A DNA stretch of 25,718 nucleotides. Source: Siminovitchia sp047228825. Lineage in GTDB: Bacteria > Bacillota > Bacilli > Bacillales > Bacillaceae_C. Location: the NCBI RefSeq assembly GCF_047228825.1, contig NZ_JBFEGN010000058.1, positions 1-25,718 of the forward strand. The letters run 5' to 3'. The position numbers and the translations under genes are program-made. Below the pieces are notes generated by a model, which was not told the origin of the DNA, ran no database searches, and saw only the letters and a program-made list of their open reading frames with translations. Positions 1 to 8,460 of the stretch are shown here, one piece after another (the stretch's first letter is position 1; every line of letters starts with the position of its first letter).

Positions 1-200
1 TTAACAAGCAGGTTGATAACGAGGGCTTTGATTGCTTCACCGGGAGACATATCTGTTCGCTGCGGATCCCAAGATACCCGTTCATTTATATGCTTCACCA
101 CATTCAGTGAATCACAGAAGTGCGCAATGACGGAAGACGAGCGTGCATGGATGATTTGTAAATCATCAGCCACATTTGGCACAGGAATCACTCCATTCAT
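1..200 (-). CDS. IS1634-like transposase, N-terminal part, runs off the left edge
   Basis: Reading the minus strand from an ATG at 200-198 gives 66 codons still open at the window edge. The translation contains WDPQRTDMSPGEAIKALVIN at about residues 44-63. This matches, from memory, the WDPRR-x(4)-SPG-x(4)-ALVIN signature at the N-terminus of IS1634/IS4-related (DUF4277-type) transposases. The catalytic DDE core would lie outside the window. No good ribosome binding site precedes the ATG; the frame stays open back to 260, so a TTG at 254-252 is possible. I could not define the terminal inverted repeat, which should lie between about 200 and 350. The edge prevents telling an intact copy from a broken one. 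Confidence 0.7.
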   Translation of the reverse strand, partial: MNGVIPVPNVADDLQIIHARSSSVIAHFCDSLNVVKHINERVSWDPQRTDMSPGEAIKALVINLLV

Positions 201-352
201 AGGTTGTTCAGAATGGATTCGACGGAGTGAATCAGGATTCCTTTTATTAGACAAATCAACTCAAATTTCTACATTTATTGATATGCGGAAGATGGGCTCA
301 AACAATACCAGGTTTGTTTTTTTCACATACTTCGATATCTCACTTAAAATAT

Positions 353-1030
353 TCATTGTATTAGTAATAAGAGGTTTTCAATAGATTTAGCTATTTCTCC
401 TTCTTTTAATTCATTTAATTCAATTTCTACTATATAGTTTTCCCCATTAATTTTAGCAAGATTTAAGCTAATTTCTTGAAAATGATAACCAAAATAAAAA
501 GAAATTTTTTCCTCTACGCTTTTTGTACATTTAATAAAAGGGGTAGGTATTATAATATATGTTTGATCATACCTGTACTTCAAAAAAGAGAATTTTTTTA
601 TCAATTGGGTTAAAAACAAATCAGGTTTGTTTTGGACATGGTCTACAGTTTTTATTTTTTTAGATTGAATGTAACCAGAGTGTGAACTTTTTACCACTAA
701 GATTTCTTGTTGTTCCAAAAATTTAATAATATGTACGTACGATTCATCCAAATATTTCTTTTTATAACAAAGGTCAAATTTCTTGATAATCGAATCCTTT
801 AAGTCAAACAACTCAAGGGAATATTCTCCTTTCTCTTGTTCTGTTAAATGTACTTCATTAAAAATATTTTCGAAAAATTCGTAATTAAATTGACTGGCTT
901 CTTTTTCATTCAAATGGTAATTTATATTGAAGCTATAAACAGTATCGTTACTATTAATATTGTATTTTTGTTGTAAGTACAGTTGGAACATATCATTTAA
1001 CAGCAGTGGTTTATAACTCCATAACATCAT
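353..1030 (-). CDS. AT-rich orphan protein of unknown function (225 aa)
   Basis: This is a 225-residue open frame beginning ATGATG, preceded by AAAGGA about nine bases upstream, so it is probably a real gene. I do not recognise the family. There is no signal peptide or membrane segment; the protein is rich in Lys, Asn, Ile, Phe and Tyr. Residues of about 95-125 (FLEQQEILVVKSS) loosely resemble the recognition and wing part of a winged helix, but this is too weak to assign DNA binding. Base composition is visibly more AT-rich than the operons to the right. The gene sits between a transposase fragment and a palindromic repeat, which suggests horizontal acquisition. No clear terminator follows its stop. 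Confidence 0.6.
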   Translation of the reverse strand: MMLWSYKPLLLNDMFQLYLQQKYNINSNDTVYSFNINYHLNEKEASQFNYEFFENIFNEVHLTEQEKGEYSLELFDLKDSIIKKFDLCYKKKYLDESYVHIIKFLEQQEILVVKSSHSGYIQSKKIKTVDHVQNKPDLFLTQLIKKFSFLKYRYDQTYIIIPTPFIKCTKSVEEKISFYFGYHFQEISLNLAKINGENYIVEIELNELKEGEIAKSIENLLLLIQ

Positions 1031-1075
1031 TTATACATTCCTTTTATTTATTTGACTATTACTCAAGTAGGTATG

Positions 1076-1314
1076 CTATATAAGTTGAGTTATATATTTT
1101 TCATACTTTTAGCCACAGTTAATTTCCGTTCAGAGGCGGACGCTTTCCGCGGGCGTGGCTTGAGCCTCCTCGGACGCTTCGCGTCCTGTGGGGTCTCAAG
1201 GCTCACGTTTATCCCGCAGGAGTCGCCGCCTTCCACTACAATCAACTAGATCTCTTTCCATCATATAGTGCATCATCACAAAACAATGTAAAAAAGTTAA
1301 CTCAACCTATATAG
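1076..1314. repeat. Inverted repeat pair enclosing the GC-rich repeat
   Basis: CTATATAAGTTGAGTTA at 1076-1092 is repeated in inverted orientation at 1298-1314 with 16 of 17 bases matching. The two arms enclose the GC-rich palindromic element with 26 and 51 bp of AT-rich DNA on either side. This looks like a larger MITE-type unit of 239 bp, or an older palindrome invaded by the GC-rich repeat. I saw no convincing target-site duplication outside the arms. Confidence 0.5.
1119..1246. repeat. GC-rich palindromic interspersed repeat of the Bacillus type
   Basis: A GC-rich island of about 128 bp lies in AT-rich DNA. Its ends form an imperfect inverted repeat: AGGCGGACGCTTTCCGCGGG near 1134-1153 against CCCGCAGGAGTCGCCGCCTT near 1213-1232, with GTTAATT and AATCAAC as outer tips. 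A perfect 6-bp hairpin, GGACGC-TTC-GCGTCC, sits in the centre at 1172-1186, and arms around 1158-1166 and 1192-1201 add further pairing. The wording closely matches a repeat I remember in many copies in Bacillus-group genomes. A 65-codon open frame crossing it is an accident of composition. Confidence 0.7.
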
Positions 1315-1348
1315 AAAGCGTTGCAGGCTTTGCTCTGTTAAAATATGC

Positions 1349-1376
1349 TTGACTAGATATTGATACTTTATATACT
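1349..1376 (+). promoter_or_regulatory. Candidate sigma-A promoter pointing right
   Basis: TTGACT at 1349-1354 and TATACT at 1371-1376 are separated by 16 bp. It points away from the orphan gene, runs antisense to the remnant at 1411-1791 and toward the envelope operon beginning at 1981. If active, it would give a leader of roughly 600 bases. It may be a replacement promoter for that operon, whose upstream part appears to have been lost. Confidence 0.35.
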
Positions 1377-1410
1377 CCACCTTTGATATATGTCCGAGTT
1401 TTTTTGGCCT

Positions 1411-1791
1411 TTAATTACTAAACCTGGCTTTCCGGGTACTTGTCCACTTTATTGTTTTTTGACCTGTATTAAGCCGAATGTCAAGACGTTTAAAAGTGTG
1501 ATAAGCTGATGTTGCAGTCCACTTCAATGTTTTCTTTCTTTTGTTTATCTTATCAGTTTTAATTGTTGAAGTAAAAGTTCCAACCGGATAATCAACTTTA
1601 GCTTTTATTTGGTTTTTCATTTGATTACTACCGCTACTAGTATAAAACACTGTTACACTATATACTTGATTTTCCTCAGCTGGGGGGCCAAGATCTTTTT
1701 GGACAGATGGAGATAGGTCATCATGCCGGTAAAGTGTTTCAGCCTGTTGGACTGCGTATTTTTTTTCCCAACTTGGATCATCATGCGATCC
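1411..1791 (-). pseudogene. 3' remnant of an unrecognised gene
   Basis: A minus-strand frame is open from 1791 to a stop at 1411 but lacks a plausible ATG. The first usable start is a GTG at 1650 without a ribosome binding site. The translation (KKYAVQQAETLYRHDDLS, then a basic, Thr- and Lys-rich tail with WTATSAYHTFK and KWTSTRKARF) looks like coding sequence and continues upstream of that GTG. I therefore read it as the C-terminal 126 codons of a gene whose 5' part has been lost at about 1791. I do not recognise the family. It abuts the plus-strand Yip1-like remnant, which suggests a recombination junction there. Confidence 0.4.
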
Positions 1792-1961
1792 TTAACCAAG
1801 TTGTGCCCTTTTTAATATGGCAGTTTGTATTATTGTACTTTGGTGTTAAAGTATTGTTGAAATCAGGAAGCCGGATCTCCCAGCTGCTCATTGTATGCAT
1901 TACGTTTGCAGCAAACTTGGCTTTAAAAACAATTCCCGCGGTTATGACAAGTTTCTTATAG
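1785..1961 (+). pseudogene. 3' end of a probable Yip1-family membrane protein gene
   Basis: The last 58 codons of a plus-strand frame encode two hydrophobic stretches: NQVVPFLIWQFVLLYFGVKV at about 1797-1856 and SQLLIVCITFAANLAL at about 1878-1925. They end 19 bases before the ATG of the M48 gene. The pattern resembles, from memory, the last two membrane spans of Yip1-domain proteins. YknW, encoded with YknXYZ in Bacillus subtilis, is such a protein, and YknXYZ-like genes lie downstream here. Upstream of about 1785 the frame becomes antisense to the other remnant and is no longer convincing, so the 5' part appears lost. The family assignment is inference from hydrophobicity and context. Confidence 0.4.
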
Positions 1962-1980
1962 TTTAAGGAGAGTATTGGCC

Positions 1981-3579
1981 ATGAAAAAAAGTGCGCTCAT
2001 CATTTTACTCATTGCAGCATTTTCATCCGCAGTCGTTGTAATGGTCGAATTGGGTATCCGTTCGGCAGTATTATCGCCGTTTATTCTTCTTGATTCCAAA
2101 AAAGAGGAAGGGGTCCAAAAGGTGCTGACGGGCTACTCCATATACCAGGGAGATTATCTTTTGGACATTCAAAATAATACGACAGCAACAGGGGAGCAGC
2201 CGCTAGCTTTCCATATTGGAAATACGGTTTATGGGTTTAGTGAAATACATACTGAAAATGTCGCGCTGCCGGCGGGGGATGAATGGAAGGTCATGACACG
2301 AAGAGGGATTGATGCCGAAATTGGTCATGATGCAACGATTCAATCCAGTGACAGGAAGTTCTATTTTAATGAATATACTATACGTGCCCCTGAAAACAAT
2401 GCATCGTTCTCTCTTCACTTGAAACCGGAGTTTAGCAGGCCGCTCATCCTTTTTATATACTTAAGTTCATTTTTATTACCTTGTCTTCTGTCGCTGTTTT
2501 TTAACCAGGTTCTTTCAATGCGCAACCTTTTTTCGCTGTTTTTTCCATTTATATTAGCTGGGATTCTTCCCCTGCTGTTAAACTATCACTTTACGATGGG
2601 GTATGCTCTGCTGCTGACCAATTCTTACATTTGGAGCATCCTATTATGCATATTCGTGCCGTCGTTTTTATCGGTGTCATTTGCCACTGCAGTCTATCAA
2701 TATACAATAAAAAGTGATGGAGATTCCGTTGAAAACGAGGAAATGAAGGAGACGGGATTTCTTGCATTTACAAGAAGAGAGACGATTGGCCTATCGCTGC
2801 TTGTTGCAGGAGGCCTTGCCTACTTTTTCTCGTTTTTTCTTCTTCCGCTGTCCGTTTATGTAAAAATTACGGATAAATGGTATTTATTTACCCTTTGGTA
2901 TTTATCTCTAACGCTCGTCATTATGGCCGTATATACAGTTCTGCACCGGTTTATGGGGAATTATGACAATGTGGGGCTTACAGAGCCGTTTGCTTCTTTA
3001 AAAAATAGCATAGAGGATACATGTAAGACGAAGGTCAGCCTGTTTATGAAGCAGGATTCCGTGCATGAAACAAATGCCTGGGTGTACAGTGTACCTTTTA
3101 CATCTGGAAAAGGCGTCCGCATTTATATGACAGAAGGCTTAATGAAAAACTTTACTTTGGATGAAGTAAAGGCTGTGTTATTTCATGAGATCGGCCATAT
3201 TAAACTGAAACATGGGCGCTGGATTTTGGCCATTACTTTTGGTGTTGCCATTGCGGTCAGCCTGATTATGTTTTTTGCAAGAAAAATCATGCTGGGATTT
3301 GGGTGGTGGCATTATATATTCATTTTTCCGATAGGTGTCATTATTTTAATGTTGCTTACGGAATGGCTCCCGAATAAAATCAGTAAAATGTTTGAACACC
3401 AGGCAGATGAATATGCCGTTAGGCAATCGGGGGATAAAGATCTGTATATTCGAACACTAGTGAAATTAAACCGGATCAGTGAAAAAGAGGATGGCGAATT
3501 TGCCTCGAGAAGAAAAGAGTGGAAAGAGACACATCCATCCTTTCAAAAAAGAATTAACTTTATCAAGGATATGACGTGA
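1981..3579 (+). CDS. M48-family membrane zinc metallopeptidase
   Basis: This is a predicted integral-membrane zinc endopeptidase of the Ste24/HtpX superfamily (532 aa). HEIGH at residues 402-406 supplies two zinc-binding His and the catalytic Glu403. EHQADEYA from Glu472 gives the third ligand in the ExxAD context. A first membrane span lies at about 4-22, with five more between about 155 and 322, and two after the active site at about 413-437 and 442-462. An extracytoplasmic beta-rich domain probably fills about 25-150. The ATG at 1981 is preferred over the TTG at 1975 because AAGGAG at 1965-1970 lies ten bases upstream of the ATG but only four from the TTG. The stop overlaps the next start. 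The substrate is unknown; the operon suggests cleavage of membrane proteins or of a small peptide handled by the transporters. Confidence 0.9.
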   Translation: MKKSALIILLIAAFSSAVVVMVELGIRSAVLSPFILLDSKKEEGVQKVLTGYSIYQGDYLLDIQNNTTATGEQPLAFHIGNTVYGFSEIHTENVALPAGDEWKVMTRRGIDAEIGHDATIQSSDRKFYFNEYTIRAPENNASFSLHLKPEFSRPLILFIYLSSFLLPCLLSLFFNQVLSMRNLFSLFFPFILAGILPLLLNYHFTMGYALLLTNSYIWSILLCIFVPSFLSVSFATAVYQYTIKSDGDSVENEEMKETGFLAFTRRETIGLSLLVAGGLAYFFSFFLLPLSVYVKITDKWYLFTLWYLSLTLVIMAVYTVLHRFMGNYDNVGLTEPFASLKNSIEDTCKTKVSLFMKQDSVHETNAWVYSVPFTSGKGVRIYMTEGLMKNFTLDEVKAVLFHEIGHIKLKHGRWILAITFGVAIAVSLIMFFARKIMLGFGWWHYIFIFPIGVIILMLLTEWLPNKISKMFEHQADEYAVRQSGDKDLYIRTLVKLNRISEKEDGEFASRRKEWKETHPSFQKRINFIKDMT

Positions 3580-4169
3580 ACATGATTAATCATCTCAACC
3601 TGCGGGCATATGGATTATCCTTTCTGGAAAGAAACCGGGATGCATTTTTATTTTCATTGTTTACCATTTTAATCAGTTTTTTTGGAACGATGATTTACCT
3701 GCAGTTATCCGGAGCAGGGGATGTGGCGGCCATGGTGCAGGATTCGGCGGCCATGAAGGAGGAAGATTTCACGGAAGAGGATGTTACATGGAAATCCGTC
3801 TTTATCCATAACTTTATGATATTGCTTCCGGCATGCATCGGTGTCTTCTCATTTGGTTTCATTTCGTTTTGGTATATCATTATGCAAGGTTGTTTATTGG
3901 GAGCAAGTATCTTTTATTTATCAAAAGATCTGTCTTTCTGGCTGGTGTTCAAATATACATTCCTCCATGGCGTTTTTGAAATTCTGGCAATTGCACTTGT
4001 TGGGGCATTTGCGCTGAAGCCGGCCGTCGTAACATTTAAATGTCTTGCTTTTAAAAAGCGCTTTTTGCAGAAAAGAGATTTTAAAGATATGGCTTTAATG
4101 TTTGTGCTCTATGTATCTTTTCTGTTCGTAGCCGCATTAATAGAAGGACTTGTCACAACGAGGCTTTAA
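3576..4169 (+). CDS. SpoIIM-like (DUF95) membrane protein
   Basis: This 197-residue polytopic protein has spans at about 22-43, 78-115, 125-150 and 170-192. The stretch with HGVFEILAIALVGAFAL at about 137-153 matches the conserved HG-x-FE-x-A motif of the SpoIIM/DUF95 family. SpoIIM itself acts in the engulfment complex, but many vegetative paralogues sit beside ABC transporters and peptidases, as here, and their biochemical role is not established. The start is taken as the GTG at 3576, overlapping the preceding TGA and five bases after AAGGAT. An ATG at 3582 is the alternative. The next gene starts 11 bases downstream, so the two are almost certainly cotranscribed. Confidence 0.8.
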   Translation: MNMINHLNLRAYGLSFLERNRDAFLFSLFTILISFFGTMIYLQLSGAGDVAAMVQDSAAMKEEDFTEEDVTWKSVFIHNFMILLPACIGVFSFGFISFWYIIMQGCLLGASIFYLSKDLSFWLVFKYTFLHGVFEILAIALVGAFALKPAVVTFKCLAFKKRFLQKRDFKDMALMFVLYVSFLFVAALIEGLVTTRL

Positions 4170-4180
4170 GGAGTGAGGGC

Positions 4181-5890
4181 TTGGGCTTGAAAAAAATCTG
4201 GTTTATTTGGAACAACCGGACACGATTAACCATTAATAAAATGGTGTGTGCAGGTGGGGATTCCAAACAAAACAGAATGAAGTTATGGAGTTTTGCTGCG
4301 GTGGCGGCATTTGCCGTAATCACGGCTGTCCTTTTCATGAACTTCTTTCTACCCGTATTGTTTGATTGGACCCGTGATCATTTGCGCGGCGGAACGGTTC
4401 AGGAAAATGTCAAGTGGCTCAGCATTTTAAATTTGCTCGTCTTTCTTTCGTTTTCCATAAGTGGTATTTACGATCATTTGTACCGATTTTTGCTGGCCGA
4501 GGATATAAAATTTCTTGTCCTGTCTCCGCTTTCTCTAAAACAGCTGTTTTTGGCCAAAATCTTGGAAAGGACGTATATTAAGTTAATTTTTCTCGTTCTA
4601 GTCCTGGCCGTTTTTGTCTATCAATTGTGCAGGGTGTTCGAGATAGGAATAGGCATGGGGTTTCTTCTGTTTGCCGCTTTTGTTTCCCAATTTGCTTTGG
4701 CTGTTGCAGTCCGCTTTGTTTTCATCAGCACAATGGTTATCAGAAAAATTTTCAAGCAAACACTGCTTCCTTTTGCATTGCTTTTTTTTAGCATAAACGC
4801 CATCAGTGCCGTTTTGATCATTTATTTAGTCTACCCGTTTTTAAATGGCCTGTCCGAGTTCTTTTTTTATCCATATTATTTGTCGATTTATGAATCTCCT
4901 TTAGTGCAGTTCATAGTAGAATTAGCGGGTTTTACATATTTTCCCCATTCACTGGCAGTTGGGATTTTCCCATTTTCAATCCTTTTCGCTTTTTTTGCTT
5001 ACGCAGCTATGACCTTTATATTGTTTAAGCTGGCAAGCAAGAAATATGAAAGGCTTGATGCTCAACATATACTTGGAAAAATGCATGAGCTTCAGTCAGC
5101 CAAAGAGGGAGCTCCTGGGAAACCGAGACAATTTTCGGCCATTTCCTTGCTGGAAAGAGTGCCTTGTGTCCATCCTCACGTAAAGTCGATTTTGCGGAAG
5201 GATCTATTGGCCTTTTCGCGCGATGAAAAGTATCGCTGGAAAGCGGCATTTGTCATCATGAGTCTGGGTATAACAGGGATGGTGGGCGCTTATTATTTTC
5301 TTGAAAGCAAGGTGGATGCAGTTTCAGCCCATTCTGCGTCTGCGCACACATTTTTAAGCATTTCTGTTTTATTAATGCTCATGAACACCATCGTTAACAA
5401 ATTTTCGATCGATTCAGAAGGAATGAGTTTCAGGAACTTGGTGGTTTTGCCGGTAGATGCCAAGCATATCGCAATGGCGAAAATCATTGGCATGTTTTTT
5501 GTACTGCTCCCGGTTTGTATCGTTTTTATCGCGGCTGCATTTATTTTGCTAAGACCGAATCTTTTTGTTTTTACGGTAGGCATTTTGTTATCCCTGCCTG
5601 TAATCTTGCTGATCGGTTTGGTTTCAACCGCAACGTTTCCGAATTTTTCGGATGATTCTTTGCTTAATTTGCCAAGTATGAGAGCCAAAGTGATGATCAG
5701 CATGCTGTCCGGGTGTTATTTATTTTTACATGTATTGTTGTTTTATTTTGTCAACTCTCCTATCGTTTTCATCTGTATTTTTATAATAATGAACGTTGTT
5801 CTCGTCATTTTTTTATTTCATAAGCTTTCCCAAAAGATTGAGGAAGTTACTTTCAGAAACTTTGAGTCACTGAGTGAACTTTTTGATTAA
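4181..5890 (+). CDS. ABC exporter membrane permease
   Basis: This is a large hydrophobic protein (569 aa) with roughly eleven to twelve predicted spans in two halves. A cytoplasmic segment at about 290-345 (KKYERLDAQHILGKMHELQS and following) separates them. It has no ATPase motifs. The segment LAEDIKFLVLSPLSLKQLFL at about 106-125 resembles the coupling region of bacterial ABC-2-like exporter permeases, where a loop reading (D)-x-FLLSxPL contacts the ATPase. The ATPase gene follows after 14 bases, making this its partner. The TTG start at 4181 is chosen because AAGGAG at 4168-4173 lies seven bases upstream. The substrate cannot be read from the sequence; antimicrobial peptide or lipid export is possible. 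Confidence 0.8.
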   Translation: MGLKKIWFIWNNRTRLTINKMVCAGGDSKQNRMKLWSFAAVAAFAVITAVLFMNFFLPVLFDWTRDHLRGGTVQENVKWLSILNLLVFLSFSISGIYDHLYRFLLAEDIKFLVLSPLSLKQLFLAKILERTYIKLIFLVLVLAVFVYQLCRVFEIGIGMGFLLFAAFVSQFALAVAVRFVFISTMVIRKIFKQTLLPFALLFFSINAISAVLIIYLVYPFLNGLSEFFFYPYYLSIYESPLVQFIVELAGFTYFPHSLAVGIFPFSILFAFFAYAAMTFILFKLASKKYERLDAQHILGKMHELQSAKEGAPGKPRQFSAISLLERVPCVHPHVKSILRKDLLAFSRDEKYRWKAAFVIMSLGITGMVGAYYFLESKVDAVSAHSASAHTFLSISVLLMLMNTIVNKFSIDSEGMSFRNLVVLPVDAKHIAMAKIIGMFFVLLPVCIVFIAAAFILLRPNLFVFTVGILLSLPVILLIGLVSTATFPNFSDDSLLNLPSMRAKVMISMLSGCYLFLHVLLFYFVNSPIVFICIFIIMNVVLVIFLFHKLSQKIEEVTFRNFESLSELFD

Positions 5891-5904
5891 AGGCGTGAGT
5901 AAGA

Positions 5905-6624
5905 ATGCTGGATGTGCAAGGGGTAACCAAATTATTTAATGGCGTGGCGGCGGTTAATCATATCAGCTTTCAAATCAAGAGAGGGATGATCTACGGAATC
6001 CTCGGCCCTAACGGAGCAGGAAAAACCACATTACTCAGCATGATTACAGGATTGTTGAAGCCGGATAAAGGTGCCGTTACGCTGGACAACCTGGAGAGCC
6101 GTTCAGCCGCATATAAAAAGAGAATTGGCTTTGTTTCGGATGCTGTCCATATATACGATTATTTAACAGGCAGAGAATATATACAATTTTCAGCCAGTTT
6201 AAGAGATGTTCCTCCGATGGCGCAAAAAATAGAAATTGAGCGCCTCTCAAAAGTATTTCGCCTGGAACATAAATTGGACCAGTTAATTAAAACATATTCA
6301 AAAGGGATGAGGCAGAAGACGGCCATTATTTCTGCTCTTGTCCATCAACCGGAACTGCTTGTTTTGGACGAGCCTTTTTCAGGGCTTGATCCGATTGCAT
6401 TAAAAGAAATGAAAGATTATTTAGTAGAGTACGCGGGGAAAGGGAACTCTATCATTTTCAGCACACACATACTGGAGATTGCCGAAAAATTGTGTGAGCG
6501 GTTAATGATCATCCATGCCGGAAACAAGGTTGCAGAAGGAGATTTAGGTCAATTAAAGGACGATTTAATGCTTGATAGTTCAACTGATTTAGAGTCCATC
6601 TTTTATCAAATGACAAGGCGTTAA
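5905..6624 (+). CDS. ABC transporter ATP-binding protein
   Basis: This is a single nucleotide-binding domain of 239 aa, cytoplasmic and membrane-associated. It has Walker A GPNGAGKTT at 34-42, a degenerate signature YSKGMRQK at 131-138, Walker B LLVLDEP at 151-157, and a switch His in STHILE near residue 187. The KGMRQ form of the signature is typical of ABC-2 exporters of the CcmA/NatA type rather than importers. It should energise the permease encoded immediately upstream. The start ATG is preceded by AAAGGCG. The next gene begins within about 30 bases. No fused regulatory domain is present. Confidence 0.9.
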   Translation: MLDVQGVTKLFNGVAAVNHISFQIKRGMIYGILGPNGAGKTTLLSMITGLLKPDKGAVTLDNLESRSAAYKKRIGFVSDAVHIYDYLTGREYIQFSASLRDVPPMAQKIEIERLSKVFRLEHKLDQLIKTYSKGMRQKTAIISALVHQPELLVLDEPFSGLDPIALKEMKDYLVEYAGKGNSIIFSTHILEIAEKLCERLMIIHAGNKVAEGDLGQLKDDLMLDSSTDLESIFYQMTRR

Positions 6625-6653
6625 TTATTTTGAATAGTTGGTGTGAACAGACA

Positions 6654-7784
6654 ATGAAGAGAGCTTTGATGATCGCAGGGGTCATGATATTGGTTGCGGG
6701 ATTTGTTGGAATAAACTTGGTGAACCAGGCTTCAAATGAGGTGATCTCCGTGGATGTTACCACATTAAAGGAACAAACGTTGACGGAGACAGTGATGATA
6801 CCCGGCACTCTCCAGCTTGCCGGGCAGCAAACCATTTATTACGAGCCTGATAAAGGGAAAGTCGGGGAGATGCTCATAAAGGAAGGCGACGAGGTACAAA
6901 TAGGAACCCCGCTGTTCCGATATGAGAATCCGCAGTTGGAGCTGGAGAAGAAACAGCTGGCATTACAGCTGCGTTCCAACAATTTGCAGTTGAGCAATAT
7001 TAAAAAACAACATAAAAAAATAGATAAGCAATTAGTCAAGGCGGAAAGCGACGAGATGCTGGATAAGGAAGAACTGCAAGCAGAGCATGACCAAATTTTT
7101 TTAGAAGAGCAACAAATGCAGATTGAAATTGAGCAAACCCTTTTGCAACAACAATCGATTGATAAGCAGTTGGAAGAGCTTACCGTCAAAAGCCAATCGG
7201 AGGGTGTAGTTCTTCGGGTGAATGAACAAGCAGCTGCTCTTTCGCAGTCAATGGAGCAGCCGATTATTCAAATAGCAGCCTCTGATCGGTTTGTTGTAAA
7301 AGGGACGATTTCCCAATATGATGCCCTGAAAATAAAGGAAGGACAATCGGCGATTTTGTCGATGGATGCAGTGCCGGGAAAAGTATGGAACGGCAAAGTC
7401 ACTTTTGTTTCTTTTTTGCCAAATGAAAGTGAACAATTGGAGGCTGCAAACGAAGAAGCTTTCAAAGTTCAATACCCAATTGAAATTGCAGTGGAAGATG
7501 AGGATTTGAATGTAAAGCCTGGATTCCAAATGCTTGCCGAAATCAATACAGACAAGAAAAATGGTTGGACACTTCCTCTGTCTGCCATAAAACAGGATGG
7601 AGGAAATCAATATGTTTTTGTTGTAAAAGACGGGAGGGTCGAGCGGCAGAAGGTTAAGGTTGGAATGACATCAAGTGATGCAATAGAAATTACCGGGGGC
7701 CTTTCCAAGGATGACCAAGTCATTATCGATCCTTCCGAAGCGCTCGAAGATGGAGTGGAAGTGATCGTGAATGATCAGGCTTGA
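6654..7784 (+). CDS. HlyD/MacA-type membrane fusion protein (YknX-like)
   Basis: This adaptor subunit of a MacAB-like efflux pump is 376 aa from the preferred start. An N-terminal membrane anchor at about 4-21 is followed by a lipoyl half-motif (GKVGEMLIKEGDEVQIGTPL, about 65-84). A long Gln- and Lys-rich coiled coil spans about 95-180. The second lipoyl half (SEGVVLRVNEQA, about 189-200), a beta-barrel, and a membrane-proximal domain ending near GVEVIV complete it. The length fits Bacillus YknX (about 377 aa, from memory). I place the start at ATG 6654, eight bases after GGTGTG. An in-frame TTG at 6630, after AAGGCG, would add eight residues. The 3' end overlaps the next gene by 14 bases. 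Confidence 0.85.
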   Translation: MKRALMIAGVMILVAGFVGINLVNQASNEVISVDVTTLKEQTLTETVMIPGTLQLAGQQTIYYEPDKGKVGEMLIKEGDEVQIGTPLFRYENPQLELEKKQLALQLRSNNLQLSNIKKQHKKIDKQLVKAESDEMLDKEELQAEHDQIFLEEQQMQIEIEQTLLQQQSIDKQLEELTVKSQSEGVVLRVNEQAAALSQSMEQPIIQIAASDRFVVKGTISQYDALKIKEGQSAILSMDAVPGKVWNGKVTFVSFLPNESEQLEAANEEAFKVQYPIEIAVEDEDLNVKPGFQMLAEINTDKKNGWTLPLSAIKQDGGNQYVFVVKDGRVERQKVKVGMTSSDAIEITGGLSKDDQVIIDPSEALEDGVEVIVNDQA

Positions 7785-8460
7785 ATCAATTTATAAAAGC
7801 TATCATGCAGCTGAAACGGATGTTGACGTGTTGAAAAATATTCATATCCATATAAAAAAAGGGGCATTTGTCGCAATTATGGGGCCTTCTGGCTCCGGAA
7901 AGTCCACCTTGATGAATATTATGGGCTGTTTGGAACGCCCGACAAGCGGGGAATATTTTTTGAATGGAGAACGTGTATCGGATTATGACCGTAAAGGATT
8001 GGCGCGTGTCCGTAATCGTTCGATTGGTTTTGTATTTCAGCAGTTCCAGCTTCTTCCCCGATTAAATACGTTAAAAAATGTTGAGCTGCCTATGATTTAT
8101 GCTGGAATGACGCGTAAAGAGCGGGAAGAAAGGGCGATGGAAGCCTTGAAAAAAGTTGGTCTCGCAGACAGGATTCAACATTTTCCCAATCAGCTGTCGG
8201 GGGGGCAAAAACAGCGTGCTGCCATTGCAAGGGCCATTGTGAACGAGCCGTCTATCCTATTGGCGGATGAACCGACTGGAGCCCTGGATACGAAAACTAG
8301 CAAACAAGTCATGGAGCTATTTAAAATGCTCCACCTTGAGGGAACGACAATCGTCGTTGTAACACATGATCCGGAGGTCGCCGCTTTTGCAGAACGTACG
8401 ATTTTTATAAGGGATGGCATCATCATGAAGGGAGAATCCCAAGGGAGTGGCGATAAATGA
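7771..8460 (+). CDS. MacB/LolD-type ABC ATPase (YknY-like)
   Basis: This 229-residue nucleotide-binding subunit of a tripartite MacAB-like system has Walker A GPSGSGKST at 38-46, Q-loop VFQQFQLLPRL near 88-98, signature LSGGQKQRAAIARA at 142-155, Walker B SILLADE at 161-167 and a switch His in VVVTHDPEVAA. The PTGALD after Walker B is characteristic of the LolD/MacB/FtsE subfamily, which drives mechanotransmission rather than classical transport. It overlaps the fusion-protein gene by 14 bases and the permease gene by four (ATGA), implying translational coupling. Its length matches B. subtilis YknY (about 230 aa, from memory). Confidence 0.92.
   Translation: MIRLESIYKSYHAAETDVDVLKNIHIHIKKGAFVAIMGPSGSGKSTLMNIMGCLERPTSGEYFLNGERVSDYDRKGLARVRNRSIGFVFQQFQLLPRLNTLKNVELPMIYAGMTRKEREERAMEALKKVGLADRIQHFPNQLSGGQKQRAAIARAIVNEPSILLADEPTGALDTKTSKQVMELFKMLHLEGTTIVVVTHDPEVAAFAERTIFIRDGIIMKGESQGSGDK

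Noticed and set aside
13..384. Plus-strand open frame of 123 codons
   Set aside because: It lies antisense to the recognisable transposase fragment, has no ribosome binding site and shows no protein-like pattern.
1052..1249. 65-codon plus-strand frame
   Set aside because: It reads through the GC-rich palindromic repeat; the coding look comes from the repeat's composition.
5293..5703. 136-codon minus-strand frame
   Set aside because: It is antisense to the hydrophobic permease gene; such shadows of Phe/Leu/Ile codons give Lys- and Asn-rich translations.
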